From assembly GCA_913041415.1 (NCBI GenBank), contig CAJWHS010000013.1:1-42327 (forward strand): a DNA stretch of 42,327 bases, read 5' to 3'. Positions 8,520 through 16,853 of the stretch are shown one piece after another. The position numbers and the translations under genes are program-made. Below the pieces are notes generated by a model, which saw only the letters and a program-made list of their open reading frames with translations, was not told the DNA's origin and did no database searches. Numbering within the stretch: the stretch's first letter is position 1; each line of letters begins with the position of its first letter. Source of the stretch: an uncultured Acidimicrobiaceae bacterium (GTDB lineage Bacteria; Actinomycetota; Acidimicrobiia; Acidimicrobiales; Aldehydirespiratoraceae).

Positions 8520-9082
8520 GTCGTGCGTCCCCAGAACTGTGCGGTGATGACCTCGGTGAGTTCGTCGAGGTTCCCGCGTTCGGTGTCGAACCATTCGACC
8601 GAGGAGTTCATCGCGCCGAACAGGGTGAGTCGGTTCAACCCGGGCTGGTCGACCCGATCGAGGTCGCCGAGCAGATGGGTCCAGCGGGCTTCGTAGGCGT
8701 CGCGCATCGGCACGACTGCGGCGCGGACTTCGGCCGGTGCCGTCCGGAAGGCGGTGACGTGGGCAGCGGTGTAGGGCCCGTTTTCGAAGAGCGCAGAGAG
8801 ATGGGCTCGAATGTGGGTGGCGAGGCGGGTGCGTGGGTCGGCGCGGGTTGCGGCGGCGGCAGCCTCGTCCCAGGCGTGTTCCATTACATCGATGCCCTGG
8901 CGGAACACCGCTTCGACGATCTCGTTCTTCGAGGCGAAGTGGTGGTAGAGCGAGGCGGCCTTGATGCCGACCTGCTCGGCGATCTGGCGCTGGGCCACGC
9001 CGGCCACCCCGTGCTCAAGGACAAGCGCCGCAGTAACGTCGAGAATGCGCCCACGGACGTCGACGGTGTCAACCACAGCCAT
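8516..9082 (-). CDS. TetR family regulator of the carboxylase operon
   Basis: A 188-residue TetR-type repressor. The N-terminal helix-turn-helix is clear: ILDVTAALVLEHG, then QRQIAEQVGIKAASLYHHFASK (about residues 32-53). The C-terminal ligand domain is not diagnostic. It is the first gene of the minus-strand operon and overlaps the carboxyltransferase start by four bases (ATGA). A perfect palindrome lies 10 bp before its start codon, so it probably represses itself and the three metabolic genes, with an acyl-CoA as likely inducer. The start codon lacks an obvious ribosome binding site, so translation may be leaderless or weak. Confidence 0.9.
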   Translation of the reverse strand: MAVVDTVDVRGRILDVTAALVLEHGVAGVAQRQIAEQVGIKAASLYHHFASKNEIVEAVFRQGIDVMEHAWDEAAAAATRADPRTRLATHIRAHLSALFENGPYTAAHVTAFRTAPAEVRAAVVPMRDAYEARWTHLLGDLDRVDQPGLNRLTLFGAMNSSVEWFDTERGNLDELTEVITAQFWGRTT

Positions 9083-9091
9083 GGCGGAGAC

Positions 9092-9115
9092 CCTACCTAA
9101 CGAACGTTAGGTAGG
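9092..9115. promoter_or_regulatory. TetR operator: perfect 24-bp palindrome
   Basis: The arms CCTACCTAACG (9092-9102) and CGTTAGGTAGG (9105-9115) are perfect inverted repeats around a central AA. The site lies between the tetR start (9082) and the GNAT-AAA gene (9159). Length and symmetry fit a TetR dimer site, and its position next to tetR suggests autoregulation of the carboxylase operon. It could also affect the divergent gene, whose start is 43 bp away. Confidence 0.8.
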
Positions 9116-9158
9116 CAAGTGGCATGGCGAACGAAAACGCAACGGTACGATCGCATTC

Positions 9159-10463
9159 ATGAACCCACCCGGACTCGCGATTGGTGCACCTCCGATTGGA
9201 TGCAGCGTGCGTGCTGCATCGCGTGATGACCTTCCTCAGGTCATCCGCCTACTGGAGGCTGCGCGTGCAAGTCAGGACCTGCATCTCGACCTCGCTGACG
9301 TCGTTGCCGATCTTGGAGCCGACGACCTCACGGTCGTCGCCGCCGTCGAGAACGATTTAGTCGGCGCGCTGGTCGGCCGTCTCGAGGGTGAGACGGGCCG
9401 CATCTTGGCGATCGTTGTGGCTCCGGAGTGGAGGGACCGTCGTGTCGGCGCAAGTTTGATTGAGTACGCCGAGTCAAGGTTGTTCGGCCGAGGCGCCCGC
9501 AAAGTGACAGCGTTGATCGCCGACGGTCGCGTTGGGTCGCTCAGCCTTGCGGAGCGAGGATTCGAAGCAATCCGAGGGCTGGCTCTTTACGAGAAGGCGG
9601 AGACGATCGAACCCTCAGCGATGTCTGTTCTCCACCGGTGGGGCGGTGAACTTGTGCCGCTCGAACGGTGGGACGAGTTCTCGGGGCTGCGAGCGCAGCG
9701 AGAGGTCGTCGACGAACGGGTGCTTGCGCCGTTGCTTGAATCTGACCTCGCCGAGCGGTTCGGTGTTATTCCCCCGACCACGATGTTGCTCTTCGGCCCA
9801 CCTGGCACCGGTAAGACGTCGTTCGCCAAAGCCGTCGCTGGCCGGTTGGGTTGGCCTTTTGTGGAGATCCTGCCGTCGAAGCTCGGAGCCGAAGGGCTTG
9901 CGATGATGGCGGACGAGCTGCACAACGCCTTCGAGGAGTTGCTCTCGCTCGAGCATGCAGTGATCTTCATTGACGAGGTGGATGATATTGCGAGTTCCCG
10001 AGCCGAACGGCCCGAATCGCAAGCCGTAGTGAACGAACTGCTTAAGGCAGTTGTTCGGATACGTGAGGCCGGCGGCCGGCTGCTCGTGTGCGCCACGAAC
10101 TCGATCGGAAGCCTTGATCCTGCCGTCGTGCGCCCCGGACGGTTTGACCTCGTTCTCCCCGTCGGCCCTCCCGACTCGGAAGCTCGGGCCGCGCTGCTCG
10201 GTGGAATGCTCGAGTCGATTCAATCGTCGGTGGTTGATGCCGCTGACTTTGTCGAGGAGACCGAGGGCCTCACGCCCGCTGACCTCGCCAGTGCAGTCCA
10301 GCGGGCGGCTTCCGACGCCTTTGGTGCTGCCCGACGCGGTGAGCCGGACGCCCAGCTTGACGCGGCGCGCTTCAGGCGGGCTATCCGGGCGACGGTCCCG
10401 ACGATCTCGGCGGACGCGCTGGCAGCCTTCCACCGAGAAGCGGATCGCTTTCAGCGCATCTGA
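9159..10463 (+). CDS. GNAT-AAA+ fusion ATPase
   Basis: A 434-residue two-domain protein. Residues ~15-150 look like a GNAT N-acetyltransferase: an RAASRDDLPQVIRLLE opening, then strand beta4 and the acetyl-CoA loop ILAIVVAPEWRDRRVGASLI, then a SLSLAERGFEA motif. Residues ~175-434 are an AAA+ ATPase of the Cdc48/spastin/FtsH type, with Walker A GPPGTGKTS (213-221), Walker B VIFIDEVDD (268-276) and the second region of homology CATNSIGSLDPAVVRPGRFD carrying the arginine finger. All core ATPase residues are present, so it should hydrolyse ATP as a hexamer. The role is unknown; the acetyltransferase domain may act on, or recognise, a protein client. The ATG at 9159 is the first in frame with the GNAT domain. 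Confidence 0.85.
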   Translation: MNPPGLAIGAPPIGCSVRAASRDDLPQVIRLLEAARASQDLHLDLADVVADLGADDLTVVAAVENDLVGALVGRLEGETGRILAIVVAPEWRDRRVGASLIEYAESRLFGRGARKVTALIADGRVGSLSLAERGFEAIRGLALYEKAETIEPSAMSVLHRWGGELVPLERWDEFSGLRAQREVVDERVLAPLLESDLAERFGVIPPTTMLLFGPPGTGKTSFAKAVAGRLGWPFVEILPSKLGAEGLAMMADELHNAFEELLSLEHAVIFIDEVDDIASSRAERPESQAVVNELLKAVVRIREAGGRLLVCATNSIGSLDPAVVRPGRFDLVLPVGPPDSEARAALLGGMLESIQSSVVDAADFVEETEGLTPADLASAVQRAASDAFGAARRGEPDAQLDAARFRRAIRATVPTISADALAAFHREADRFQRI

Positions 10464-10528
10464 GTTCTGCGGACGCCCCGCGAAAGCCATCCTTGTTCTT
10501 CATGACGCCTTTCTGACAGAGTATGTGC

Positions 10529-11038
10529 ATGCCGAAACGCCTGTATTCAGTTCTTGTCGGCATGGTCGTGCTTGTTGCGGGCTCATGCGGTGGCGGTGAC
10601 GATTCTGCCAGGGGTGATTCCCGGGTGGATGACGTTGTTGAGTTCCTTGACGAGGACAGTGCCAACGACGGCTGGCAAATGAGTAGGGGTCAAACCCGTT
10701 GCGTTGCTGAAGCGCTTGCTGCCGGCCTTGACAGTGAACTCCTTGACGAGGTTCTCGCCGGAACCTCCGATGACGATCCCCCTCCCGATGCGGAGCCCGT
10801 CTTGATCGATGCGGTGTTTAGCTGTGGAGCCATGGAGCAATTCATGATCGATTCCATGGTTTCCGATGGCGCAGCTCAAGAAGAGGCCGAATGTTTCGTT
10901 GGCGCCTTCGAAGAGGACATCATGCGGGCGATGATAACCAGCGAACTCACCGGCGAGGACCCCGATCCAGCGATGGAAGAAGAGCTGATGAGCGCCGTTT
11001 TTGAAATGATGGTGACCTGTGGCGATTTCGCCGAGTAG
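10529..11038 (+). CDS. Small secreted lipoprotein with conserved cysteines
   Basis: A 169-residue predicted lipoprotein. The N-terminus has KR, a hydrophobic helix (LYSVLVGMVVLVAG) and a lipobox-like AGSC followed by GGGDD, so it should be lipidated and anchored outside the membrane. The mature part is strongly acidic and carries four further Cys in the pattern TRCVAEAL, SCGAMEQF, ECFVGAF and TCGDF, spaced as if to form two disulfides in a helical domain. I recognise no functional family. In-frame ATGs lie at 10523 and 10529; the second gives the better signal peptide. It stands alone on the plus strand between the AAA gene and the acyltransferase. Confidence 0.75.
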   Translation: MPKRLYSVLVGMVVLVAGSCGGGDDSARGDSRVDDVVEFLDEDSANDGWQMSRGQTRCVAEALAAGLDSELLDEVLAGTSDDDPPPDAEPVLIDAVFSCGAMEQFMIDSMVSDGAAQEEAECFVGAFEEDIMRAMITSELTGEDPDPAMEEELMSAVFEMMVTCGDFAE

Positions 11039-11070
11039 CAGAGCTGCTGAGGGTCAGTAACGGTCGCAAG

Positions 11071-11083
11071 GCCGGCGGCCGGC
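11071..11083 (+). terminator. GC-rich hairpin after the lipoprotein gene
   Basis: The arms GCCGG and CCGGC surround a 3-base CGG loop 33 bp after the lipoprotein stop, followed by AGCTTT. It could act as a short intrinsic terminator. The stem is only 5 bp, so this is tentative. Confidence 0.25.
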
Positions 11084-11123
11084 AGCTTTCGACATGACTA
11101 GCTGAGCGGACCACACTTCACGC

Positions 11124-13094
11124 GTGGCCATCGCTGAGCCGACCGGACGTCACGGTTTCGCCTACCAACCCGCGCTCGATGGGCTCCGGGGGGTCGCCGT
11201 CGTTGCGGTCATCGTCTATCACCTCGACTACCCCTGGATGGGTGGTGGGTTCCTCGGCGTCGACACCTTCTTTGTCCTGTCGGGTTATCTGATCACCTCC
11301 ATGTTGCTGGTCGAGTTCGACAGCACCGGGTCGGTGTCGCTTCGAGACTTCTGGATTCGCCGAGCGAAGCGTCTGTTGCCGGCGGCGCTGCTCTTACTCG
11401 TTGCCGTGGTGGCCTACGGCTGGCTTCTTACGCCCACCGATCGGCTCGGCGCGATTCGCGACGACGCCATCGCGACGCTCACCTATGTTGCGAACTGGCG
11501 GTTCATTGTCGACGACGCGTCGTACTTCGAACTGTGGTCCGAGGCCTCACCGCTGCGGCACATGTGGTCCCTTGCGATCGAGGAGCAGTTCTACCTGCTC
11601 TGGCCCGTGGTGGTCTTCGGCCTGCTGAAAGCGCTTAGGGGACGAACGACCCTGCTGATCGTCGGCTGTGTCTTCGCTACGACCGGGTCGGTCGTACTGA
11701 TGGCCGAACTCGCCGAAACCGACCGTTCTCGTGCCTACTTTGGGACCGATGCTCGCGCGCACACGATCCTCGTCGGCGCGCTTCTCGCCCTCGTCCTTCG
11801 TCACTTCCCGCCGATCGATGGTTTAGCGACCCGGGTCGTACACACGCTCGGAGTGGCCTCCCTGACGATGCTCGGCGTGAGCTTCGTGGTCGTCTCGGAC
11901 AGCGGGGCGTGGTTCTACCAGGGCGGCTCGATCATCGTGGCGGTCGTCGTTGCGCTCGTGATCGCCGATGGCGTGAGCGGTTTACCCTCGCTCACGAGCG
12001 CGATTCTCGGTCGGGCGCCACTCCGCCGCCTCGGCCAGATCAGCTATGGCCTGTATCTGTGGCACTGGCCGATGATCGTCTGGCTCACTCCCGAGCGGCT
12101 GGGCACGGATGGCCTTGCGCTCGACGCGATCCGGATCGTCGCCACCTTTGGCTGCGCGCTGGTGTCGTACGCCATCGTCGAACAACCGATTCGACACCGG
12201 TCACCCACGCCCGGTGTGGCACTTCGTGCAGTTTCTGTTGCGATGACCCTCACTGCCTTGGTCATCTTCGTCGGGACCGCCGGGTCGACCACCAACCCAC
12301 TCGATCGGGACGCGGACTTCGAGATTGCAGAAGCCGCGCCATCGACTAGCGCAGCGAGCGAGTCGCCTTCGAGCACGACGGAGCCGGTGCCCGCTTCGTC
12401 CGGTGCTGACACGGCGACCACTACAACAGTCGAACCAGAGCGGATCGAATCGATCGCGCTGGTCGGCGACTCGGTTGCCGGAGCCCTCGCTCCGGCGATG
12501 AGCGATGCCTTCACGAGTGCGGGCTTTGCCTTCCTCGACGCGCATGTACACGGCTGCGGCGTCGTGTCCGGACTGGCGGTCGACGAAGCCGGCGAGCCGT
12601 TCCCCTGGAGCGGCGAATGTGTGGAACGCGTGCCCGCGCTCCATGAACAACTGGTCCGCGAGCACGATCCCGACCTGGTGATCTGGCATTCGACCTGGGA
12701 GACGGCCGACCGCCTTCTCGACGAGACGTTCCTCGAGTTTGGAACGCCCGACCACGACGCCGCGCTGGCCCTCGAGATCGAAACCGTGTTCGAGCGCCTC
12801 AACGCCCGAGGTGCGCAGGTCGTGGTCCTCGTTGCGCCGCCAAACGCACCGAGCTCGTTCGTCGCCGAACCCGATCCCACCAGGATGCTGCACCTTGCCG
12901 ATCAGCTTGCGATTGCTGCCGACCGGTTCGACTCCTTGTCGCTCATCGACCTCAGCCCGATCGTGTGCCCGGGCGGCCCGCCTTGTCCCGAAAGCATCGA
13001 GGGGCTGACGCTCCGGCCTGATGGCGGGCACTACTCCGACGCCGCAGCGGTCTGGCTCGTGGCGCAACTCGCCGACGCCTGGCCGATCGGTTGA
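11124..13094 (+). CDS. Acyltransferase 3 (OafA/YrhL) with C-terminal SGNH domain
   Basis: A 656-residue membrane enzyme that O-acylates a surface polysaccharide or glycolipid. Residues ~12-390 are the acyltransferase-3 domain: YQPALDGLRGVAVVAVIVYH with the catalytic-type His, FLGVDTFFVLSGYLIT, FWIRRAKRLLPA, then about ten transmembrane helices and EEQFYLLWP. A Ser/Thr/Pro-rich linker leads to an extracytoplasmic SGNH hydrolase-like domain with GDSVAGA (from ~447) and the terminal Asp/His motif DGGHYSDAA (~632). Length and order match OafA-SGNH fusions. The start is GTG at 11124, as the conserved sequence begins nearby. It ends directly against the convergent FNR gene with no gap. Confidence 0.92.
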   Translation: MAIAEPTGRHGFAYQPALDGLRGVAVVAVIVYHLDYPWMGGGFLGVDTFFVLSGYLITSMLLVEFDSTGSVSLRDFWIRRAKRLLPAALLLLVAVVAYGWLLTPTDRLGAIRDDAIATLTYVANWRFIVDDASYFELWSEASPLRHMWSLAIEEQFYLLWPVVVFGLLKALRGRTTLLIVGCVFATTGSVVLMAELAETDRSRAYFGTDARAHTILVGALLALVLRHFPPIDGLATRVVHTLGVASLTMLGVSFVVVSDSGAWFYQGGSIIVAVVVALVIADGVSGLPSLTSAILGRAPLRRLGQISYGLYLWHWPMIVWLTPERLGTDGLALDAIRIVATFGCALVSYAIVEQPIRHRSPTPGVALRAVSVAMTLTALVIFVGTAGSTTNPLDRDADFEIAEAAPSTSAASESPSSTTEPVPASSGADTATTTTVEPERIESIALVGDSVAGALAPAMSDAFTSAGFAFLDAHVHGCGVVSGLAVDEAGEPFPWSGECVERVPALHEQLVREHDPDLVIWHSTWETADRLLDETFLEFGTPDHDAALALEIETVFERLNARGAQVVVLVAPPNAPSSFVAEPDPTRMLHLADQLAIAADRFDSLSLIDLSPIVCPGGPPCPESIEGLTLRPDGGHYSDAAAVWLVAQLADAWPIG

Positions 13095-14843
13095 CTACCA
13101 GTACTCCTCGTAGTGAATGTTGCCGGGCTGCTTGCGTTTGTCGATCGTGAAGCCCCGCTCGACGAGGAGTTCAACCACGCCGACGGTTGCAGGGAAGACG
13201 CCATCTTCATCGGGAATACCGATCATCGCCGGGTTGCCACACATGAAGACGTGGGTGGTTGCGGGGTCGAGTGAGACTCCCATCCGGGCGAATTCGCCGT
13301 CCTTGATCAGGTCCTGGATGTAGCGCTTCGCGATGTCGGGCTCACGGGTCGGCATCGGCAGGTAGTGATAGTTGTGATGCCGGCGTTCGAGTTCGCGGTG
13401 GGTCTCTTCGTAGCCGAGGTCGATGGAATTACGAACCGATACCGCCGACACGATCGGTCCGTGATGGCCCTTCCGCAGTAGTTCGGTGATCATCGCGTTG
13501 TGCGGGGCCTCGCCGGTGCCGGTTGAGAAGAACATGACGGTGCTGGCCGGATTGGTGATCGAGTCGAGCGTGTAGCGGCCGGCGACCTTGGGACCGAGAT
13601 AGATCCGGTCGCCGGGGCGCTTCAGCGCGAGGCGGGGCGTGAGCTCGGGGATGTTGTCGTCGGTCGGCGGCACGAGGACGATGTAGAACTCGAGCTCGTC
13701 GAGGCCGCCCTCGTCGACGAGATACCCGTGGTCGTCCAGTACACGCGAGCTGATGGAGTACGAGCGGCGGATCAGCTTGAACCAGCGGTCACCCAGGTTC
13801 GGGTCGATGGCCTCGTCGACGCGTTCTTCCCAGTACCCGAGCCCCAGGGTGGCGTACTGCCCCGGGGTGTAGTCGGTGCCGCCATGGTCGGGCTTGACCC
13901 GCAGCACCCAAAGGTCGGAGTGGGCGGGCTCGAAGTGGGTGATCGTAGCGTTGTAGTGCTCCTCGCGGAGTTCCTCGACTGCACCCTCGTGGCGGTGACG
14001 CCGAGTTTTGCGGGGTTGGATGCGTTCAGGGTCGAGCTCCGGGAAGCAAGCGGCCATCTCGAGGCCGATGCGATGGCCGGGCGAGGTCGTGGCCACCGAA
14101 CCCTCGGTTGGTTCACCGAGAAACCAGACGTTTCCGGTAGCGAGCGCCGCCTCGGTGACGCCGCGCTCCTCCGGCGTGAGGTTGCGGCGATGAGACGCGA
14201 TCACGACGTCGTCAAACTGGAGGTCGGGCGTGCGGCGATCGTTGAAGTAGGCCATTGGGAGACCATCGACGTCGTCGATCTCATCGGGCACCGAGCGGTA
14301 GAGCACCGTGATGCGCCGTTCGCGTTCCATGCGGCGCAACGCATTGTCTGCCGCAGGGGACAGGAGATCCGGATCCATGCCACCGGCGGCAAGGACGACA
14401 TTGCCGCCAGCTACGTCTATCGTGGCAGCGAGCTCGACGGCGTGATCGGTGTAGCCAACCACGAGAACGTCGCGTCCCTCGGCGTGCTCTGGCTCGGTGT
14501 CGACCGTGATCGTGGGGAGGTCAGGGAGCGAGATCGGTGGGGTCCAATCCGGCATCGGGGGCCGATGAGCGAGGAGGGCGGCTCGCGCCCGGTAGCGGTG
14601 CCGATTCGTTGTGAGCAACAAGGCGCCGTCGTCCGTGGCGTCGACGGACTCGACGTGCTCGCCGTAGCCGATGTCGAGTTGGTTGTCGCGCACGAGTTCG
14701 GGGAACGTCACGGCGTTGCTGCGGGAGATCAACCGGACTGACTGCACACCCGAACGCTGGGATGAGATCGCAACGCTGAGTCCGCCAGCGGTGCCACCGG
14801 CGACGACGAGGTCGTAGACGAGGTCGAAGTCTTGTTCAGTCAT
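13095..14843 (-). CDS. Thioredoxin-reductase-like/ferredoxin-NADP reductase fusion
   Basis: A 582-residue flavoprotein built of two oxidoreductase modules. Residues ~1-285 resemble thioredoxin-reductase-like proteins: the FAD fold motif VAGGTAGGLSVAISS near residue 15, a second nucleotide-binding motif VLVVGYTDHAVELA, and the closing ATTSPGHRIGLEMA. The redox CxxC of true thioredoxin reductase is absent. Residues ~290-582 are a complete FNR-type reductase with the FAD motif RRSYSISSR, the NADP motif FFSTGTGEAPHNAM, HVFMCGNPAMIG and a C-terminal HYEEYW. It would move electrons between NADPH and ferredoxin or flavodoxin, with the N-terminal half as a regulatory or second flavin module. It could supply the Rieske oxygenases, which have no reductase nearby. 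Confidence 0.82.
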   Translation of the reverse strand: MTEQDFDLVYDLVVAGGTAGGLSVAISSQRSGVQSVRLISRSNAVTFPELVRDNQLDIGYGEHVESVDATDDGALLLTTNRHRYRARAALLAHRPPMPDWTPPISLPDLPTITVDTEPEHAEGRDVLVVGYTDHAVELAATIDVAGGNVVLAAGGMDPDLLSPAADNALRRMERERRITVLYRSVPDEIDDVDGLPMAYFNDRRTPDLQFDDVVIASHRRNLTPEERGVTEAALATGNVWFLGEPTEGSVATTSPGHRIGLEMAACFPELDPERIQPRKTRRHRHEGAVEELREEHYNATITHFEPAHSDLWVLRVKPDHGGTDYTPGQYATLGLGYWEERVDEAIDPNLGDRWFKLIRRSYSISSRVLDDHGYLVDEGGLDELEFYIVLVPPTDDNIPELTPRLALKRPGDRIYLGPKVAGRYTLDSITNPASTVMFFSTGTGEAPHNAMITELLRKGHHGPIVSAVSVRNSIDLGYEETHRELERRHHNYHYLPMPTREPDIAKRYIQDLIKDGEFARMGVSLDPATTHVFMCGNPAMIGIPDEDGVFPATVGVVELLVERGFTIDKRKQPGNIHYEEYW

Positions 14844-14865
14844 GTTGAAGAGTGTTGCAGACGCA

Positions 14866-14893
14866 GCCGGGCCGCCCCGAAGGGCGGCCCGGC
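14866..14893 (-). terminator. Strong hairpin after the substrate-binding lipoprotein gene
   Basis: A perfect 12-bp stem, GCCGGGCCGCCC (14866-14877) and GGGCGGCCCGGC (14882-14893), with a CGAA tetraloop. It lies 40 bp after the stop of the minus-strand binding-protein gene and just before the FNR gene start. No T-run follows, as is common for actinobacterial terminators. It should separate the two minus-strand genes. Confidence 0.6.
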
Positions 14894-14933
14894 AACAACG
14901 TGGATTGTTCGGGATTTCGTAATCCCGTGTCGA

Positions 14934-16358
14934 CTAGTCGAAGGCGTCGAGCAGCTCGGTGAAGGGGACGAGTCCGCCGTCACCCGCAGTTGAGTCGAAC
15001 ACCGACAGGCGAACTCCGTCGCGAGCACCGCGCTTGTCGGGCGACAGCGAGGCCGGACCCATACCCGGGACTTGGAAGTCGTCGCCGGCCGGACCATAGG
15101 CGGCGGCCTCGAAGGTCTCCGGGGTCAGGTCGGGACCAGCGGCCGTAGCGATGGTCTCGAAGATCGACAGAGCTTGGCAACCCTGCCGCACGGAGTTGAA
15201 CCAGTTTTCCTCTTCGGGCGCGTACTCGAGCGGGTTGCGCAAGTCAGCTTCCGGGATGCGCTCCTGGACCGGGGCGACGCACCGATCCAGGAAATCCTGG
15301 TCGTTCCAGACCTCCTCGTCGGTTGGGCCGGTCGATGCAAGCGTGCCGTTTGCGATCGACTTGTCGACGATGGTGGCGCCGAGGTTTCCAAGGCCGGACG
15401 AGTCGTTGCTCCAGAGGGCGATCTCGCCCGTAAGGCCAGCGGCGCCAGCACCGCGGATGGAAGCCGACGGGGTACCGAACACCATGAGGGTGTTGGCGCC
15501 CGAGGCGTTGAACCGCTCGAAGGCGACGGCCAGTTCGTTATCTTGGGCGATAGTGTCGCCGTCGAGGGCCTCGATGAGGGCGGAGCCGACTACCTCGATG
15601 CTGCGGGTCTCGAGCTGTTCGAGCACGAAGCTCTCTTCGTCAGCAGCAGCAGCACCGCCCATGGTGAAGACCCGGGCGCCGTCGGTCTGGCCGGTTTGGA
15701 CGAGGAGATTGAACAGATTGATCGTCTGGAACTCGGTGGTTGCGCCAGCGTGGAACCAGGCAACATTGGCCTGGGCGAGTTCCTCGGCTGAACCGATCTC
15801 GCCGCCGACCATGACGGTGTTGTTGGTCCCTGGCACGCACGGGTCGGCCGAACCGGCCGGACCGAGGAAGCCACCGAGGTTCGCGAAGGTCTCGTTGTCC
15901 TGGTGCAGGACGGCGCAAACGCGTTCGGCATCGGCGGCGTCAAGCGGGCTGTAGAACTCCGATGTGATGTCGACCATGCGACCGTTGATGCCACCGCGGG
16001 CGTTGAGATCATCGACCAAGGCCTCCCATACGGCGGCCTGATCACCCCATCCCGACGGGCTGAAGCCGAGCTCCACGAGGAGTTCAAAGTCGAGCAACGA
16101 GACGCCAACGTAGACCGTGTCCCCGGTGACCCCGCGCCATGAGGCGGTGAGCTCAACGGGCTCTTCGGCCGCATCGTCGGACGTGTCATCATCGGCGGCG
16201 GTGTCATCACTGGACGAGTCGTCGATCGTGGTGTCGTCCGTGTCGAGGCTGATGTCGGTGACCTCATCCTCTGTGCTCACGCACGCACTGGCAATCAGCG
16301 CGAACGAGAAGAGTGCGATGAGCAACCTGAGCAGCACAGAATGGCGCAGCTTCGTCAT
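14934..16358 (-). CDS. ABC transporter substrate-binding lipoprotein (branched-chain amino acid type)
   Basis: A 474-residue lipoprotein with a signal peptide (MTKLRHSVLLRLLIALFSF) and lipobox ASAC, then a ~50-residue Asp/Ser/Thr-rich linker. The rest fits a type I periplasmic binding fold of the LivJ/Peripla_BP_6 family: VYVGVSLLDF, ALVDDLNARGGINGRMVDI, NLGGFLGPAG, and later segments typical of the second lobe. It would capture a small organic solute outside the cell for an ABC importer. No permease or ATPase gene is adjacent, so it is an orphan in this window. The ATG at 16358 has a good GGAGGGGG ribosome binding site; earlier in-frame codons lack homology. Confidence 0.88.
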   Translation of the reverse strand: MTKLRHSVLLRLLIALFSFALIASACVSTEDEVTDISLDTDDTTIDDSSSDDTAADDDTSDDAAEEPVELTASWRGVTGDTVYVGVSLLDFELLVELGFSPSGWGDQAAVWEALVDDLNARGGINGRMVDITSEFYSPLDAADAERVCAVLHQDNETFANLGGFLGPAGSADPCVPGTNNTVMVGGEIGSAEELAQANVAWFHAGATTEFQTINLFNLLVQTGQTDGARVFTMGGAAAADEESFVLEQLETRSIEVVGSALIEALDGDTIAQDNELAVAFERFNASGANTLMVFGTPSASIRGAGAAGLTGEIALWSNDSSGLGNLGATIVDKSIANGTLASTGPTDEEVWNDQDFLDRCVAPVQERIPEADLRNPLEYAPEEENWFNSVRQGCQALSIFETIATAAGPDLTPETFEAAAYGPAGDDFQVPGMGPASLSPDKRGARDGVRLSVFDSTAGDGGLVPFTELLDAFD

Positions 16359-16472
16359 GGGTCCCCCTCCATGGGTTTCGCTTGCAGACGCGTAGTCAAG
16401 CACGGATCTGACGCCCCGGCAGATTTTGTGCCCTCCAATCAGCTCGAGCCGAAATCTGACATCCTCGCAGTC

Positions 16473-16847
16473 ATGACGATGCTGACATTGACGGGCTGGA
16501 CCGGCCCGTGGCCTGACGACGACAAGGACGCCAACCTCAAGGCCGACATCGCGGCGCACGCCCATCTCGATCCGCTGAGCACGATCACTAACCTAAGCAA
16601 CAATGTCGACGTTCCCGTCGGGGCGATCGTGCACTACGTCCTCTGCCGCTGGGCGTCGGAGGGCAGCAGCGCCTTGCTAGAGCTCGGCCCGCGAATGGTC
16701 CGACGCCTTCAAGAGCCGTTCGAGACGGCCGAGGTCGCCGGTACCGACGAGGCTCGTCTCGCTGCGTACGAGCAGATCCGGCAGATGGTGGCGTGGCTGA
16801 ACTTCCCGCTCGACCACCCCGGGGTCTACGACGACCTCGCCGAGTGA
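16473..16847 (+). CDS. DUF6027-like small protein
   Basis: A 124-residue soluble protein. The pattern is distinctive: LTGWTGPWPDDDKDANLKADIAAH, then LDPLSTITNLSNNVDVPVGAIVHYVLCRWASEGS, then ELGPRMVRRL and AAYEQIRQMVAWLNFPLDHPGVY. This matches my recollection of the actinobacterial DUF6027 family, which has no known function. The middle resembles a helix-turn-helix-like element ('IPVGALVHYVLARW'), so nucleic-acid binding is possible but unproven. The start at ATG 16473 is chosen because homology begins there. It is divergent from the binding-protein gene and convergent with the SDR gene. Confidence 0.7.
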   Translation: MTMLTLTGWTGPWPDDDKDANLKADIAAHAHLDPLSTITNLSNNVDVPVGAIVHYVLCRWASEGSSALLELGPRMVRRLQEPFETAEVAGTDEARLAAYEQIRQMVAWLNFPLDHPGVYDDLAE

Positions 16848-16853
16848 TCTGGT

